Source: an uncultured Cytophagales bacterium
GTDB taxonomy: Bacteria > Bacteroidota > Bacteroidia > Cytophagales > Thermonemataceae
Length of the DNA stretch: 64,000 nt
Direction of reading: 5' to 3'
NCBI GenBank assembly: GCA_938002655.1
Contig: CALLAC010000017.1
Coordinates: 62,001-126,000 of the forward strand
The position numbers and the translations under genes were made by a program. Below are positions 1 through 8,635 of the stretch, in pieces. Positions within the stretch are counted from its first letter, which is position 1; every line of letters starts with the position of its first letter. The notes beneath the pieces were generated by a model that made no database searches, was not told the DNA's origin, and was given only the letters and a program-made list of their open reading frames with translations.

Positions 1-511
1 CTTCTTTTATCCAGCCTTCGGGAATAGCGTTTTGTTCAAAATACGTTCCTACACCTACAATTCGCCCTTCTATTTTTTGAATATTTTTGCTTTGCAAAAT
101 TTTGTACCAACGCTCCCAAATTTGTTCTTTGGAAAGATTATTTTTGAAATCAGCACTTCCCAAAGTAATATCTCCACCACCTAGAATATACAAATTACCT
201 TTAAGTGCTTTATTTTCTATTTTTCCGCTGTATGCCAGTTGCGTCTGAAAGCGAAAATCTTTGCCCAATACTTCCAAAGCCGTAGCGGTTGTCCACAATT
301 TATGGCAGGAGGCTACGTTCATTTTTTTGAGCATATTTTTTTCGGCAAGCACTTTGCCTGTTTGCAAGTCCATTAGGCAAAATGCCAAAAAGCCTTGTTT
401 CAATAGACTATCATTTTCAAGGGTATTCAGTGCCTCTGAAAGGCTTTGGGCTTGTAGGATTTGCCCATACAATAGCCCTATACAGATTTTCAGTAGAATA
501 GTTTTTTTCAT
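1..511 (-). CDS. dacB: D-alanyl-D-alanine carboxypeptidase / PBP4 (S13 family), C-terminus cut off by window edge
   Basis: The first 170 residues of a penicillin-binding protein 4-like peptidase, which trims or cross-cleaves peptidoglycan stem peptides in the periplasm. The ATG lies at 511 and the first 20 or so residues form a signal peptide ending near QILQAQS. The serine-acylase motif SxxK is seen as S68-C-H-K71 inside NVASCHKLWTTATALE, the usual position for this family, and it is followed by the LKGNLYILGGGDITLGS segment typical of S13 enzymes. The start codon overlaps the stop of the upstream lnt gene (ATGA, 4 bases), so the two are translationally coupled. The SxN and KTG motifs would lie beyond base 1. 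The family call is firm; activity is inferred. Confidence 0.85.
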   Translation of the reverse strand, partial: MKKTILLKICIGLLYGQILQAQSLSEALNTLENDSLLKQGFLAFCLMDLQTGKVLAEKNMLKKMNVASCHKLWTTATALEVLGKDFRFQTQLAYSGKIENKALKGNLYILGGGDITLGSADFKNNLSKEQIWERWYKILQSKNIQKIEGRIVGVGTYFEQNAIPEGWIKE

Positions 512-2127
512 AAAAGCCTATTGTTTGAATTTTTTTTGAACAAATTTGCCAAAGTCCAAAGAAAAAGTATTCCTACTATGCCCAGTGCTATTCGGGGCAT
601 AAAATCTCCATAACGCACATAAAAGGTTTTCTTTGAGTAGGTAAAAGCCATTGCTTTCATTGCAGTTCTTTGGTTGTAGGGAATTTCTTTTCTCACTCTA
701 CCCCATACATCAATAATTGCCGAAGCTCCCATATTAGAGCAGTGTAACATTTCTCGGCGGGTTTCTATGCAACGCAATGCCCCCAAATACAAATGATGTT
801 GTTCCCATTGGGTATTGCCAAGCCAGCCATCGTTGGTAATAGTACATAGCAAATCTGCCCCTTTTTTTACAAATTGGCTTACAAACTCGCCATACATAGA
901 TTCATAACAAATAATCGGAGCAACTTGTGTTTTTGGGGTAGGGAAATTGATAGTTTCTTTTCCCTTACCTAGCAAAAAAAACGACGCACCTATATTGCTG
1001 ATAAAATCTTTCAGAAAAATAGTATATTCAGGAAAAGGAATAGTTTCAACGCCGGGCACGAGTATCATCTTTTTGTACCAAAATACAGTATCTTTTTGCA
1101 AAAGCAATGCTGTGTTGAAATCTTCGTAATAAGAGTGAGAAAGGGGTGCATATTGGCTTGCAGGACTGCTTTTTTCTTTGGTAAAAATCCGAGTAGAGAC
1201 CCCCATTAGTATCGGTACATTTAATTTCTGCTGCAAGCTATCAATTTTGTGAAAAGTAGGGTATTTTTTTAAGAAGCGTTCATCAAAGTTTTCATCAAGA
1301 GCTGTTTCAGGAAAAACGACTAAATCGGTGGTTTTATCAAACTTTTGCAAAGTTAAATCTATTAAAATTTGTGCCTGCTTGGCAAAGGGTATGAAACGGG
1401 GACAGTCGCTAAATTTTTCAGTAAAGGGGTCGATATTGGGTTGAACAAGCACCACATTCAATTTTTGCAAAGCTGAGATTTTTTGTTGTCGCAAAAACCA
1501 CGAAAAGCCAAAAGGAACGACTAATGCAATAGCACAAGCCATTATTTTTTTTATAGAAAAATCTTCTTTCAAGTTCCAAAAAAGTACGTTCATCAACAAA
1601 ATCCAAAGAGAGCCGCCCCACACGCCTGTGTATTCGTACCATTGTACCCACTCGTTCTGATACAAAAAAGTATTTCCCAAAGTGAGCCATACCCAAGTCA
1701 GTTGCCAATGATGATGAGCAAACTCAAAACTTATCCAAATGAGAATAAATATCCATTTTTGGTATTTTTCTGAAAAAAATTTTCGTATCCACCACCAAAA
1801 AATAAGTGGCACAAGCATTACAAAGCTATTGGCAGTGCTTATGATCCATAAAGCCCCCGTAATACGCACCCACCAGGTAGCTACTACGTTCCAAACGAGC
1901 AGAAAGAGAAATGCTCCGAGCAATCGCCAAAGAAAAATTTTTTTTGTAAAAGTTGCTTCCAAAATTTTTTCGGCTTGCCACCAAAATACCCAGCCCACAA
2001 AACTCAAAAATACCCAACCTTTGCCCCAAAAACCAGCCTGCAAACAGATAGCCCCCGTTATGGCAAGCAGTAAAATAATCAAAATATTCAATATCTTGCT
2101 ACTATATTTGAATGACGTAAAGTTCAT
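508..2127 (-). CDS. lnt: apolipoprotein N-acyltransferase
   Basis: Inner-membrane enzyme that adds the third acyl chain to the N-terminal cysteine of lipoproteins. About eight hydrophobic segments occupy the first 215 residues, followed by a nitrilase-like domain. The nitrilase triad is visible: Glu274 in VVFPETALDENF, Lys353 in YKKMILVPGVE, and Cys407 in PIICYESMYGE. I chose the ATG at 2127 (MNFTSFKYSSKIL), giving 539 residues; the frame also opens five codons earlier with a TTG at 2142. Either start overlaps the end of bshC (stop at 2102), and the 3' end overlaps dacB by 4 bases, so bshC-lnt-dacB reads as one operon. The window encodes several lipoproteins that would be substrates. Confidence 0.92.
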   Translation of the reverse strand: MNFTSFKYSSKILNILIILLLAITGAICLQAGFWGKGWVFLSFVGWVFWWQAEKILEATFTKKIFLWRLLGAFLFLLVWNVVATWWVRITGALWIISTANSFVMLVPLIFWWWIRKFFSEKYQKWIFILIWISFEFAHHHWQLTWVWLTLGNTFLYQNEWVQWYEYTGVWGGSLWILLMNVLFWNLKEDFSIKKIMACAIALVVPFGFSWFLRQQKISALQKLNVVLVQPNIDPFTEKFSDCPRFIPFAKQAQILIDLTLQKFDKTTDLVVFPETALDENFDERFLKKYPTFHKIDSLQQKLNVPILMGVSTRIFTKEKSSPASQYAPLSHSYYEDFNTALLLQKDTVFWYKKMILVPGVETIPFPEYTIFLKDFISNIGASFFLLGKGKETINFPTPKTQVAPIICYESMYGEFVSQFVKKGADLLCTITNDGWLGNTQWEQHHLYLGALRCIETRREMLHCSNMGASAIIDVWGRVRKEIPYNQRTAMKAMAFTYSKKTFYVRYGDFMPRIALGIVGILFLWTLANLFKKNSNNRLL

Positions 2128-3676
2128 TGCTGAAAGGTTCAAAAATACGGTGCAAATCGTCTAAAAATGTCGGGTGATTGAGGTAAAAATTTAGGAAATT
2201 CTCTTTTCGTTCTTGTAAAACTCCCTCGGGGAAGAGTTTTTCTTTGAGTGAGAAGATTTGCTGAAGTTCTATTTCATATTTTTTTTCTTGTGCCTTTTGG
2301 AGACGTTTTTCTAAACGTTCGAGGTTTTTGAGTGTTTTTTGTTTTTCGGCATCAATTGTGGCAAGCAGGGATTTATCAATTTCCGTTGTTCTGCTTTTAA
2401 TTGTTTCAAAAATGAGCGAAATGTTTTTTTGTTCTTGCGAAAGCGAAAACTCATTTTGTATGTATTTAGATAAAAATTTCTTTTTGAGCAAGCTATCCTC
2501 TTGAAAAAAGTCTTGAACAGAGAGCTGTAATTTTTGCATCTTTTTGTACTGATTTTGCGTAAGCACCAAAGCAAAATTGCGAGTCAGGAGCATTGGCATT
2601 GAAAGCATAGGCTCTATCTGCTTGAAATACTCAAAAGTTTTTTTGAGTTGCAACCAATAGGCAATTTCGCTGGGTCCACCGATATAGGCAAGATTAGGCA
2701 AAACAAGCTCTTGATAAATAGGACGCAATAGGGCATTCGGGCTAAATTTTTCAGGATTTTTTTCTGCTAAATCTAAAATCTCCTTTTCTGAGAAACACAA
2801 ATCGGTGTGCAGTACCTCATAAAGATCTGCTTTGGGTTCAATTCTTTCTCGCAAATCTTTATCAAGGTAGAAAAAATTGATGGGTCGGGCTTGTGCCTGC
2901 ACATGATAGCCCAAGCGTGTGAGTTGCAAAGAGGTATCTTTAACCAAAACCTCTGTTTTTCGCTCTTGAAGTTCGCTTTTTATGATAGGAAACAAAGATT
3001 TTTTGAGTTTCTCATCATCTCCGTCAATTACCAGCAAGCCTTTTTCCCCGAAAAATTCGTGCAAGGCGTAGCGAGTGGCTTGGGCAAGAGTAGGCAATTG
3101 GGTATAAGCCTTTTCAAAAACAGGGATTTTTTCGGGCAAGACAGAAAGTATTTCTGCAAGTTCGTCTGTTTTCATTCTGCCTATCGCTCCTTTTTGCTTA
3201 CTATGCCACTGGTAATTTTTGCCAAAAAGCCTAAAATGTGAAATTTCTGCAAAATCGTGGTCTTCTGAACCAAGCCAAAAAATAGGCACAAAATGATATT
3301 CGGGCAGAAAATCTTGCAAAACTTCTGCCAAGCGAATAGTGCTAATTGTTTTATACACAAAATAAAGCTCTCCAAAAAAAATAGAAGGTTGATGAGCCGT
3401 AGTAATTGTAAAAGTGTTTTCAGAAAGCAAGAGCTCGATATTTCGTTTTTCTGCTTCTTTGAGAAAAATTTGTTCGTATTGTTTTTGTAGGCTTTGGTAC
3501 AAAAGTTCTCTTTTTTTGCTAGCGAATTGTTTTTGGGCAATGATTTGTCTGAAAGTTTCTTTTCGGGGCGAAAACTGAAAAAAAGGCTCTAAAATGGGGC
3601 TTTGATTTACGTAATCCAAAAAAATTTTTGAAAAAAAAGTGGTTTGATGTAAGGGAATTTTTTGAAGAATTGACAT
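2102..3676 (-). CDS. bshC: bacillithiol biosynthesis cysteine-adding enzyme
   Basis: Last enzyme of bacillithiol synthesis, adding cysteine to glucosaminyl malate. Recognised from its general pattern: an N-terminal segment of the type LHQTTFFSKIFLDYVN, the Rossmann-like block FTITTAHQPSIFFGELYFVYKT, the core FVPIFWLGSEDHDFAE, and PNLAYIGGPSEIAYWLQLK, followed by a long C-terminal coiled coil rich in Lys, Glu and Gln. I chose the ATG at 3676 (MSILQKIPLH), giving 524 residues, the usual size; the open frame extends 35 codons upstream into the preceding gene without family similarity. It precedes lnt. It implies that bacillithiol, not glutathione, is the main thiol here. Confidence 0.9.
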   Translation of the reverse strand: MSILQKIPLHQTTFFSKIFLDYVNQSPILEPFFQFSPRKETFRQIIAQKQFASKKRELLYQSLQKQYEQIFLKEAEKRNIELLLSENTFTITTAHQPSIFFGELYFVYKTISTIRLAEVLQDFLPEYHFVPIFWLGSEDHDFAEISHFRLFGKNYQWHSKQKGAIGRMKTDELAEILSVLPEKIPVFEKAYTQLPTLAQATRYALHEFFGEKGLLVIDGDDEKLKKSLFPIIKSELQERKTEVLVKDTSLQLTRLGYHVQAQARPINFFYLDKDLRERIEPKADLYEVLHTDLCFSEKEILDLAEKNPEKFSPNALLRPIYQELVLPNLAYIGGPSEIAYWLQLKKTFEYFKQIEPMLSMPMLLTRNFALVLTQNQYKKMQKLQLSVQDFFQEDSLLKKKFLSKYIQNEFSLSQEQKNISLIFETIKSRTTEIDKSLLATIDAEKQKTLKNLERLEKRLQKAQEKKYEIELQQIFSLKEKLFPEGVLQERKENFLNFYLNHPTFLDDLHRIFEPFSNELYVIQI

Positions 3677-3750
3677 ATAGGCGATGTTTTCAGGCAAATA
3701 TAGTGTTTCTGTTGCATAGTTCTTAAAAAGTAAGGTTTGTTTTGCAAAGA

Positions 3751-4914
3751 TTATGGCAATTTTGCCTGTGTACTTATCCACCTATCTGGAATCATTCCTC
3801 CCTCTACAGCCGAAAGATAATCCTGATAAGAACAAGCTATTATCACGGGCTCCATCTGAATGCTAGAATAGGGAACCTCCATCCACCAGTAGCCCGTAGA
3901 TAGTTGCTTGTAGAAAGTGAGGGTAGGGGCATTTAAGCTATTGGAAAGCGGTACGATAAATTTTTGAAACTCGCCCTCACTGTTGAAATCTAACTTTTTT
4001 TTGCGATGATAAAAGCCTTCAATAAAATACCAAACCAAGACAGCTAAAACTTGGGCATTATGTCCATGTGTGTCTAATTGCGGATTGTACTCGTAAAAGC
4101 CAATAGAGCTCACTTTCGGACTGATACCCGCATACCAACAGAATTGAGCGACTTCGTCAGAGCTGAGTCCGAAGGGTTGGGCATAAATACTCGCTCCTGC
4201 ATCGGCTTTGCGAATAGCAGAAATATCAATTGCTATCATATCGGCATCACGTATTACAGGCTCTACATTTAGGATATTTTCACGAATTTTACCAACGCCA
4301 TAGACATCAAAATACATTTTTTCAAAAATATCCAAAAAACTTGCTGAACATAAGTAGCCCTGATGACCTATCTGGCTGAAATTGAACAAATAATTGGGCT
4401 GATGCGTAAGAATTTGCAAAAGATGCTTTTTGTTGGGCTCATCTTCTAGTTCATCAACATCTACGCTACAATCGATATTTGCGATAGAAATGGGTTGCTC
4501 CAAACCTTGATATGCCCAAAATTGTCCTATCATCATATCGTTGGAGCTACCTATCAGAATGGGAATAGTATTTTCGGCAAGAAGCAACTCGCATACTACT
4601 TTAAGTCGCTGATACGTTTCTTGCAAACTAGGTGCAGACCGTAAATTTCCTAAATCAGCTACTTTGTAAGCTATGTTATTTTTGCGAAGTTTGTAAAAAC
4701 GTTTGCGAAAAGCATCGGCGGCACCTGCTACGCCTATGTTTTTTCGTGTTCCTCGCTCTTCTATCAATCCAATAATTGCTATATCAGCCTCTTGCCAATT
4801 TGGAAATTGATGAGCATGAATACTGATTTGATTGAAAATGCAAGTTACATCTTCTTTGCAGTCTTGCCAAAGTTCTTCATCAATGTTATCAAAAAAAATC
4901 ATCAAATCCATCAT
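3751..4914 (-). CDS. arginase/formimidoylglutamase-fold protein with degenerate metal site
   Basis: A 387-residue ureohydrolase-fold protein, the type often auto-annotated as formimidoylglutamase in this phylum. The order of family motifs is kept but the metal ligands are not. The usual GGxHD reads GSSND (122-126), so the histidine is gone; DAHxD reads DCSVD (148-152), so that histidine is also lost; and the SxDxDxxDP block reads AIDISAIRK (229-237), losing the second aspartate. The C-terminal FYEYNPQLD block survives. Hydrolase activity is therefore doubtful and no substrate can be named. It sits 74 bases upstream of bshC on the same strand. Alternative starts at Met2 or Met5 are possible. 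Confidence 0.75.
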   Translation of the reverse strand: MMDLMIFFDNIDEELWQDCKEDVTCIFNQISIHAHQFPNWQEADIAIIGLIEERGTRKNIGVAGAADAFRKRFYKLRKNNIAYKVADLGNLRSAPSLQETYQRLKVVCELLLAENTIPILIGSSNDMMIGQFWAYQGLEQPISIANIDCSVDVDELEDEPNKKHLLQILTHQPNYLFNFSQIGHQGYLCSASFLDIFEKMYFDVYGVGKIRENILNVEPVIRDADMIAIDISAIRKADAGASIYAQPFGLSSDEVAQFCWYAGISPKVSSIGFYEYNPQLDTHGHNAQVLAVLVWYFIEGFYHRKKKLDFNSEGEFQKFIVPLSNSLNAPTLTFYKQLSTGYWWMEVPYSSIQMEPVIIACSYQDYLSAVEGGMIPDRWISTQAKLP

Positions 4915-4957
4915 GCAGAGCGATTTTAAGGCTTGGCTTCAAATATTTGATTTTTTT

Positions 4958-4988
4958 TTGGTAATTCCAATTTTTATTGCTACATTTG
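4958..4988 (+). promoter_or_regulatory. Bacteroidota-type promoter of rpmE2
   Basis: TTG at 4958-4960, a 20-base spacer, then TACATTTG at 4981-4988. This matches the -33 TTG and -7 TAnnTTTG elements known for the primary sigma factor of this phylum. The predicted start of transcription is about 30 bases before the ATG at 5024. Confidence 0.7.
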
Positions 4989-5023
4989 CAACCTAATTTT
5001 TGGGAACATAAAAGCATTTGGTT

Positions 5024-5284
5024 ATGAAAAAAGGCATTCACCCCGAATATCATGAAGTTGTTTTTTGGGATTTGAGTAGCGATTTCAAATTTCTTACACG
5101 TTCTACAATGAAATCTAAAGAAACCATTAAGTGGGAAGATGGCAAAGAATATCCTGTGATTAAAGTAGAAATCAGCTCACATTCGCATCCTTTCTTTACA
5201 GGCAAAAAAGTATTTGTAGATACTGCGGGACGCGTAGACAAGTTCAATCAAAGACTCGCCAAAAAGCAATCTCCCAAGAAATAA
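5024..5284 (+). CDS. rpmE2: 50S ribosomal protein L31 type B
   Basis: An 86-residue ribosomal protein of the large subunit. The start [20 protein letters not shown] and the region [20 protein letters not shown], ending in FNQRLAKK, are diagnostic for L31. The zinc-binding cysteines of type A L31 are absent, which makes it the type B, zinc-independent form. The ATG at 5024 is chosen over an in-frame TTG two codons upstream because it gives the conserved N-terminus. It has its own promoter (4958-4988) and a hairpin after the stop, so it appears to be monocistronic. Confidence 0.95.
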   Translation: MKKGIHPEYHEVVFWDLSSDFKFLTRSTMKSKETIKWEDGKEYPVIKVEISSHSHPFFTGKKVFVDTAGRVDKFNQRLAKKQSPKK

Positions 5285-5306
5285 ATTTTTTATTCATTCT
5301 GTAATG

Positions 5307-5332
5307 AAGGGCGGGCAAAATAGTTCGCCCTT
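5307..5332 (+). terminator. hairpin after rpmE2
   Basis: A 7-base stem AAGGGCG / CGCCCTT with a 12-base loop. It lies between rpmE2 and the permease gene. It lacks a proper T-run, so it may attenuate rather than fully stop transcription. Confidence 0.45.
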
Positions 5333-5343
5333 CCTTGTTATGT

Positions 5344-6381
5344 ATGATTAGCTACAAGAAACGTACTTTTTCGCTAATAGTTTGGCTATTTTTAGGCTTA
5401 TTATTGCTTACATTGTTTTTGCTGAATATTGGTATGGGTTCGGTAGCTATTCCTCCTTCCGAAATTCTGAAAACAGTTTTAGGCTTGCAAGAGAACGACG
5501 TTTGGGCCTATATTATACTTGCTCTTCGTTTACCAAAGGCTCTTACAGCTATTTTGGTAGGGGCGGCCTTATCGGTTGCGGGGCTTGTTATGCAAACTTT
5601 TTTTGCCAATCCGTTGGCAAGCCCTTCGGAGTTGGGTGTTTCGGCGGGAGCAAGTTTGGGGGTGGCTTCTATCACTTTGAGTTCGGGCATTTCTTGGTCG
5701 GCTTTGCAAAACATGGGTATTGTCGGAAGTAGCCTCATTGCAACGGTTGCCATTATAGGCTCAATGGCAATAACGATACTTATCCTGCTTATCAGTCGTT
5801 TTACAAACAACAATACGACTTTACTTATTGTTGGTTTGATGTTAGGCAGTTTGGCGATTTCCTTGATTGGCTTATGGCAGTTTTTGAGTAGCCCCGAGCA
5901 AATTAGAGATTTTCTGTGGTGGTCTTTTGGTAGTTTGGCAAGTACCAACTACGAGCAAATTTTTATTGTTGCCATATTTGTTGGTGTTGGTCTTATTTTG
6001 CTTATTTTTCAAACGCAAAAACTCAACGTTTTACTCTTAGGAGAAATGTATGCTCAAAGTATGGGAGTAAATCTTCGCAAACTTCGCTGGGTTCTTATTG
6101 TGTCGGTGAGCGTACTTTCGGGCGTAACTACCGCTTTCTGTGGACCGATTGGTTTTGTAGGATTGGCGGTACCTCATCTTTCAAGGAGCATTTTTCAAAC
6201 TGCCAACCATTGGGTTTTACTTCCTGCTTCGGCAATGCTCGGAGGAAGTGTTTTGCTTTTCTGCGATGTTTTAGCACAAAATCTCTTTTCGAATTCTTCA
6301 ATGCCTATCAATTTGATTACCTCTTTATTAGGCTCTCCTTTGGTGATTTGGATTGTAATGAAAAGAGGATTTAGCTTTTAA
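5344..6381 (+). CDS. FecCD-family ABC transporter permease (iron-siderophore or cobalamin type)
   Basis: A 345-residue inner-membrane permease of the BtuC/FecCD/FhuB family. About nine or ten hydrophobic segments are visible, with the family signatures ANPLASPSELGVSAGASLG and GPIGFVGLAVPHLSR, the latter forming the ATPase-coupling region. The ATG at 5344 (MISYKKRTFS) is chosen; the frame opens with a TTG three codons earlier. No ATPase or binding-protein gene is adjacent, and the next gene is convergent, so its partners must be encoded elsewhere. The substrate could be a siderophore, heme or cobalamin. The window carries a B12 locus 36 kb away, which makes BtuC a possibility but not a firm call. 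Confidence 0.88.
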   Translation: MISYKKRTFSLIVWLFLGLLLLTLFLLNIGMGSVAIPPSEILKTVLGLQENDVWAYIILALRLPKALTAILVGAALSVAGLVMQTFFANPLASPSELGVSAGASLGVASITLSSGISWSALQNMGIVGSSLIATVAIIGSMAITILILLISRFTNNNTTLLIVGLMLGSLAISLIGLWQFLSSPEQIRDFLWWSFGSLASTNYEQIFIVAIFVGVGLILLIFQTQKLNVLLLGEMYAQSMGVNLRKLRWVLIVSVSVLSGVTTAFCGPIGFVGLAVPHLSRSIFQTANHWVLLPASAMLGGSVLLFCDVLAQNLFSNSSMPINLITSLLGSPLVIWIVMKRGFSF

Positions 6382-7576
6382 CCTTTTTCACCAAAACTTT
6401 TGGTACAAACTTTGCCGCATACCAAAGTAAAACTGCTATGAGTGCGGCTAACCAATAGGGCAAACGAAAGTCTATATCATAAATGGCAAGCCCAATGGCA
6501 GGTCCTACGATACGAGCAATAGCTCCAAAAGACTGATTGATCCCTAATATGCGTCCCTGTTCTTGCTCTGAAACAGCTTGTGATAGTAAAGCATTGAGAG
6601 CGGGTGTAAAGCAACCACTAGATATTCCTGAAAAAGCAATGGCTATGAGTTCAAAAGGCACAAACCAACGTAAAGAAGCAAACAACGGAAAGCAAGTGCC
6701 AGCTACTACCAAAGCTATGCAGCCGAACATAAGCAAACGATATTCACCAAATCTTTTATTCAGTTTACCTACAAATATACCTTGCATCAACGCTGTAACT
6801 ATCCCCATAAATGCAAAAGCATAACCAATTTGCTTATCGCTCAAACTTGCTTGCTCTTTCCATAAGAGAGCAAGCGTCGGCTGAATCATCATAAATGCAG
6901 CAATGAATACAAAAGAAAGCCACAAAAGTCTTTTTATATCATCTCGGCGTAGAGCTAATCGGAGGTCTTTTAACGGATTGATTATCAAACTCTTACCAGT
7001 GCTCTTTTTAATAATGCTTTCAGGTAAAAAGAAAAAAGCAATCAAGAGATTGGCTATACAAAGCAAAACTATGAACCAACCAACAGCTACAATTCCGTAG
7101 ATGTCATTCAAAATGCCCCCAATGCTGGGCCCGATGATAAGTCCTAATCCAAAAGCCGCTCCAATGATGCCAAAGTTTTTAGTTCGCTTACTAGGTTCTG
7201 AAATATCAGCAATATAGGCTTGTGCGGCGGCAATATTCGCCGAACCTATCCCTGCAATGATGCGTGAAGCAAACAAAAGCCAAAGCGTATGGCTATATGC
7301 AAAAACAACATAGGCAACTCCTGTAAGAGTTACACTAATCAGAATGACAGGCTTTCTGCCGATTTTATCACTTAATGCCCCCCAGAATGGTGCAAAAAGA
7401 AAGTTCATCAACGAATACGATGCTACCAAAAAGCCTATTTGCCAAGAACTCGCCTGTAAAAAACGTGCAAAATTAGGCAGTATGGGAATAACAACTCCAA
7501 AGCCAAGTAGGTCTATAAAGATTGTCAGGAATAAAACAAAAAGTGCATTTTTTGTAGAGTAATTCTTTCTCTGCAT
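6371..7576 (-). CDS. MFS transporter, DHA1 (TetA-like) drug exporter
   Basis: A 401-residue major facilitator protein with about twelve membrane segments. The N-terminal IDLLGFGVVIPILPNFA and motif A APFWGALSDKIGRKPVI between segments 2 and 3 are characteristic of the TetA/Bcr branch, and GLGLIIGPSIGGIL is the motif C of proton-coupled antiporters. It probably exports small hydrophobic compounds, but the substrate cannot be read from sequence and resistance should not be assumed. Its last 11 bases overlap the end of the convergent permease gene. Confidence 0.88.
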   Translation of the reverse strand: MQRKNYSTKNALFVLFLTIFIDLLGFGVVIPILPNFARFLQASSWQIGFLVASYSLMNFLFAPFWGALSDKIGRKPVILISVTLTGVAYVVFAYSHTLWLLFASRIIAGIGSANIAAAQAYIADISEPSKRTKNFGIIGAAFGLGLIIGPSIGGILNDIYGIVAVGWFIVLLCIANLLIAFFFLPESIIKKSTGKSLIINPLKDLRLALRRDDIKRLLWLSFVFIAAFMMIQPTLALLWKEQASLSDKQIGYAFAFMGIVTALMQGIFVGKLNKRFGEYRLLMFGCIALVVAGTCFPLFASLRWFVPFELIAIAFSGISSGCFTPALNALLSQAVSEQEQGRILGINQSFGAIARIVGPAIGLAIYDIDFRLPYWLAALIAVLLWYAAKFVPKVLVKKVKS

Positions 7577-7620
7577 TTTAGTTTTCGATAAGTTTACTGC
7601 TTGGCATACTTTTGAAAAGT

Positions 7621-8490
7621 TTATTTAGGCTCATTTAAGTGATTTTGATAGTCTGTTTCAATGTTTAACGAGTTTTCTGAAACAGTTTTTGCTTGGGGGG
7701 GAGGGGGTAATTTTTGTATCCATTCGGCAAGTATGGTAGCAGGCTTTTCGTGCCGCATAAAACTTTCACCAATCAAAAAACCTTCATATCCAAATTCTCT
7801 GAGCATTACAATATCTTCCACTTTTTCAATGCCGCTCTCAGCGATTTTGAGAAAGTCCGAAGGAATTTTATCTGCCAATTTTTTAGCAATTTCCAAATTA
7901 GTTTGGAAAGTTCGCAAATCTCGGTTGTTTACACCAATAATATCTACCGTAGGAACAAGAGCTTTTTGTAATTCTTGTTCATTATGAACTTCACAAATTA
8001 CTTCCATACCCAATTTTTTCGCAAATTGTGAAAGCTCTCGGATTTGCCCTTCGGTAAGAATAGCGGCAATAAGTAAGATAACATCGGCTCCTGCTCCTTT
8101 GGCTTCGGTAATTTGATAAGTTGTGAGAATGAAATCTTTCTGTAAAATAGGTAGTTCTAACCCTGTTCGAGCAATTTGTAAATCTTGTACCGAACCTCCA
8201 AAAAACTTTTTATCGGTAAGAATAGATAGCCCGCTTGCTCCTGCTTGTGCATATCCGCGTGTAGTTTCTACTACGCTTGCCTTGTTGTTGATTATACCTT
8301 TGGAAGGAGACTGTCGTTTGAATTCTGCTATAATTTGAGAGGCATTTTCTTTGCGTAAAAATTCTTTCAAAGAAAAACATTTACGCACATATTCGGGTGT
8401 ATTTTCCCATTTGTTTTCCGAATAGTGTGTCATTCGTAGAGAAATTTCAGTACGTTTGAAAACGACGATTTGTTCTAAAATGTTGAGCAT
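7621..8490 (-). CDS. trpC: indole-3-glycerol phosphate synthase
   Basis: Fourth step of tryptophan synthesis: closes the indole ring of carboxyphenylaminodeoxyribulose phosphate. The TIM-barrel motifs are in order: IIAEFKRQSPSKG, SILTDKKFFGGS, LPILQKDFI, GADVILLIAAIL, IGVNNRDLRTF, IAESGI and GFLIGESFM. I chose the ATG at 8490 (MLNILEQIVVFKRTEI), giving 289 residues; the frame extends 17 codons upstream without family similarity. The last 30 or so residues, starting at a run of four prolines, extend past the barrel and are not typical. No other trp gene is adjacent, so trpC is separated from a trp operon here. Confidence 0.94.
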   Translation of the reverse strand: MLNILEQIVVFKRTEISLRMTHYSENKWENTPEYVRKCFSLKEFLRKENASQIIAEFKRQSPSKGIINNKASVVETTRGYAQAGASGLSILTDKKFFGGSVQDLQIARTGLELPILQKDFILTTYQITEAKGAGADVILLIAAILTEGQIRELSQFAKKLGMEVICEVHNEQELQKALVPTVDIIGVNNRDLRTFQTNLEIAKKLADKIPSDFLKIAESGIEKVEDIVMLREFGYEGFLIGESFMRHEKPATILAEWIQKLPPPPQAKTVSENSLNIETDYQNHLNEPK

Positions 8491-8586
8491 AATATCATTT
8501 TTAGAGCAAGTTGCAAATTTTATTCTGGAAAAACAAAACATTCGAGCTTTTTGAAACTAAATTTTTTCTATTCGCTTGAATGATTT

Positions 8587-8617
8587 TTGAAAGTTGTATT
8601 TTTTTTGAGTAGGTTTG
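8587..8617 (+). promoter_or_regulatory. Bacteroidota-type promoter of iscS
   Basis: TTG at 8587-8589, a 20-base spacer, then TAGGTTTG at 8610-8617, followed 18 bases later by the ATG at 8636. Spacing and elements match the rpmE2 promoter exactly, so the two sites support each other. Confidence 0.7.
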
Positions 8618-8635
8618 CACAAAAATAAGATTTTT

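Noticed and set aside
6371-7576. Tetracycline resistance gene
   Set aside because: TetA-like similarity covers general MFS motifs only; the gene is embedded in housekeeping context without mobile elements, so a resistance role cannot be claimed.
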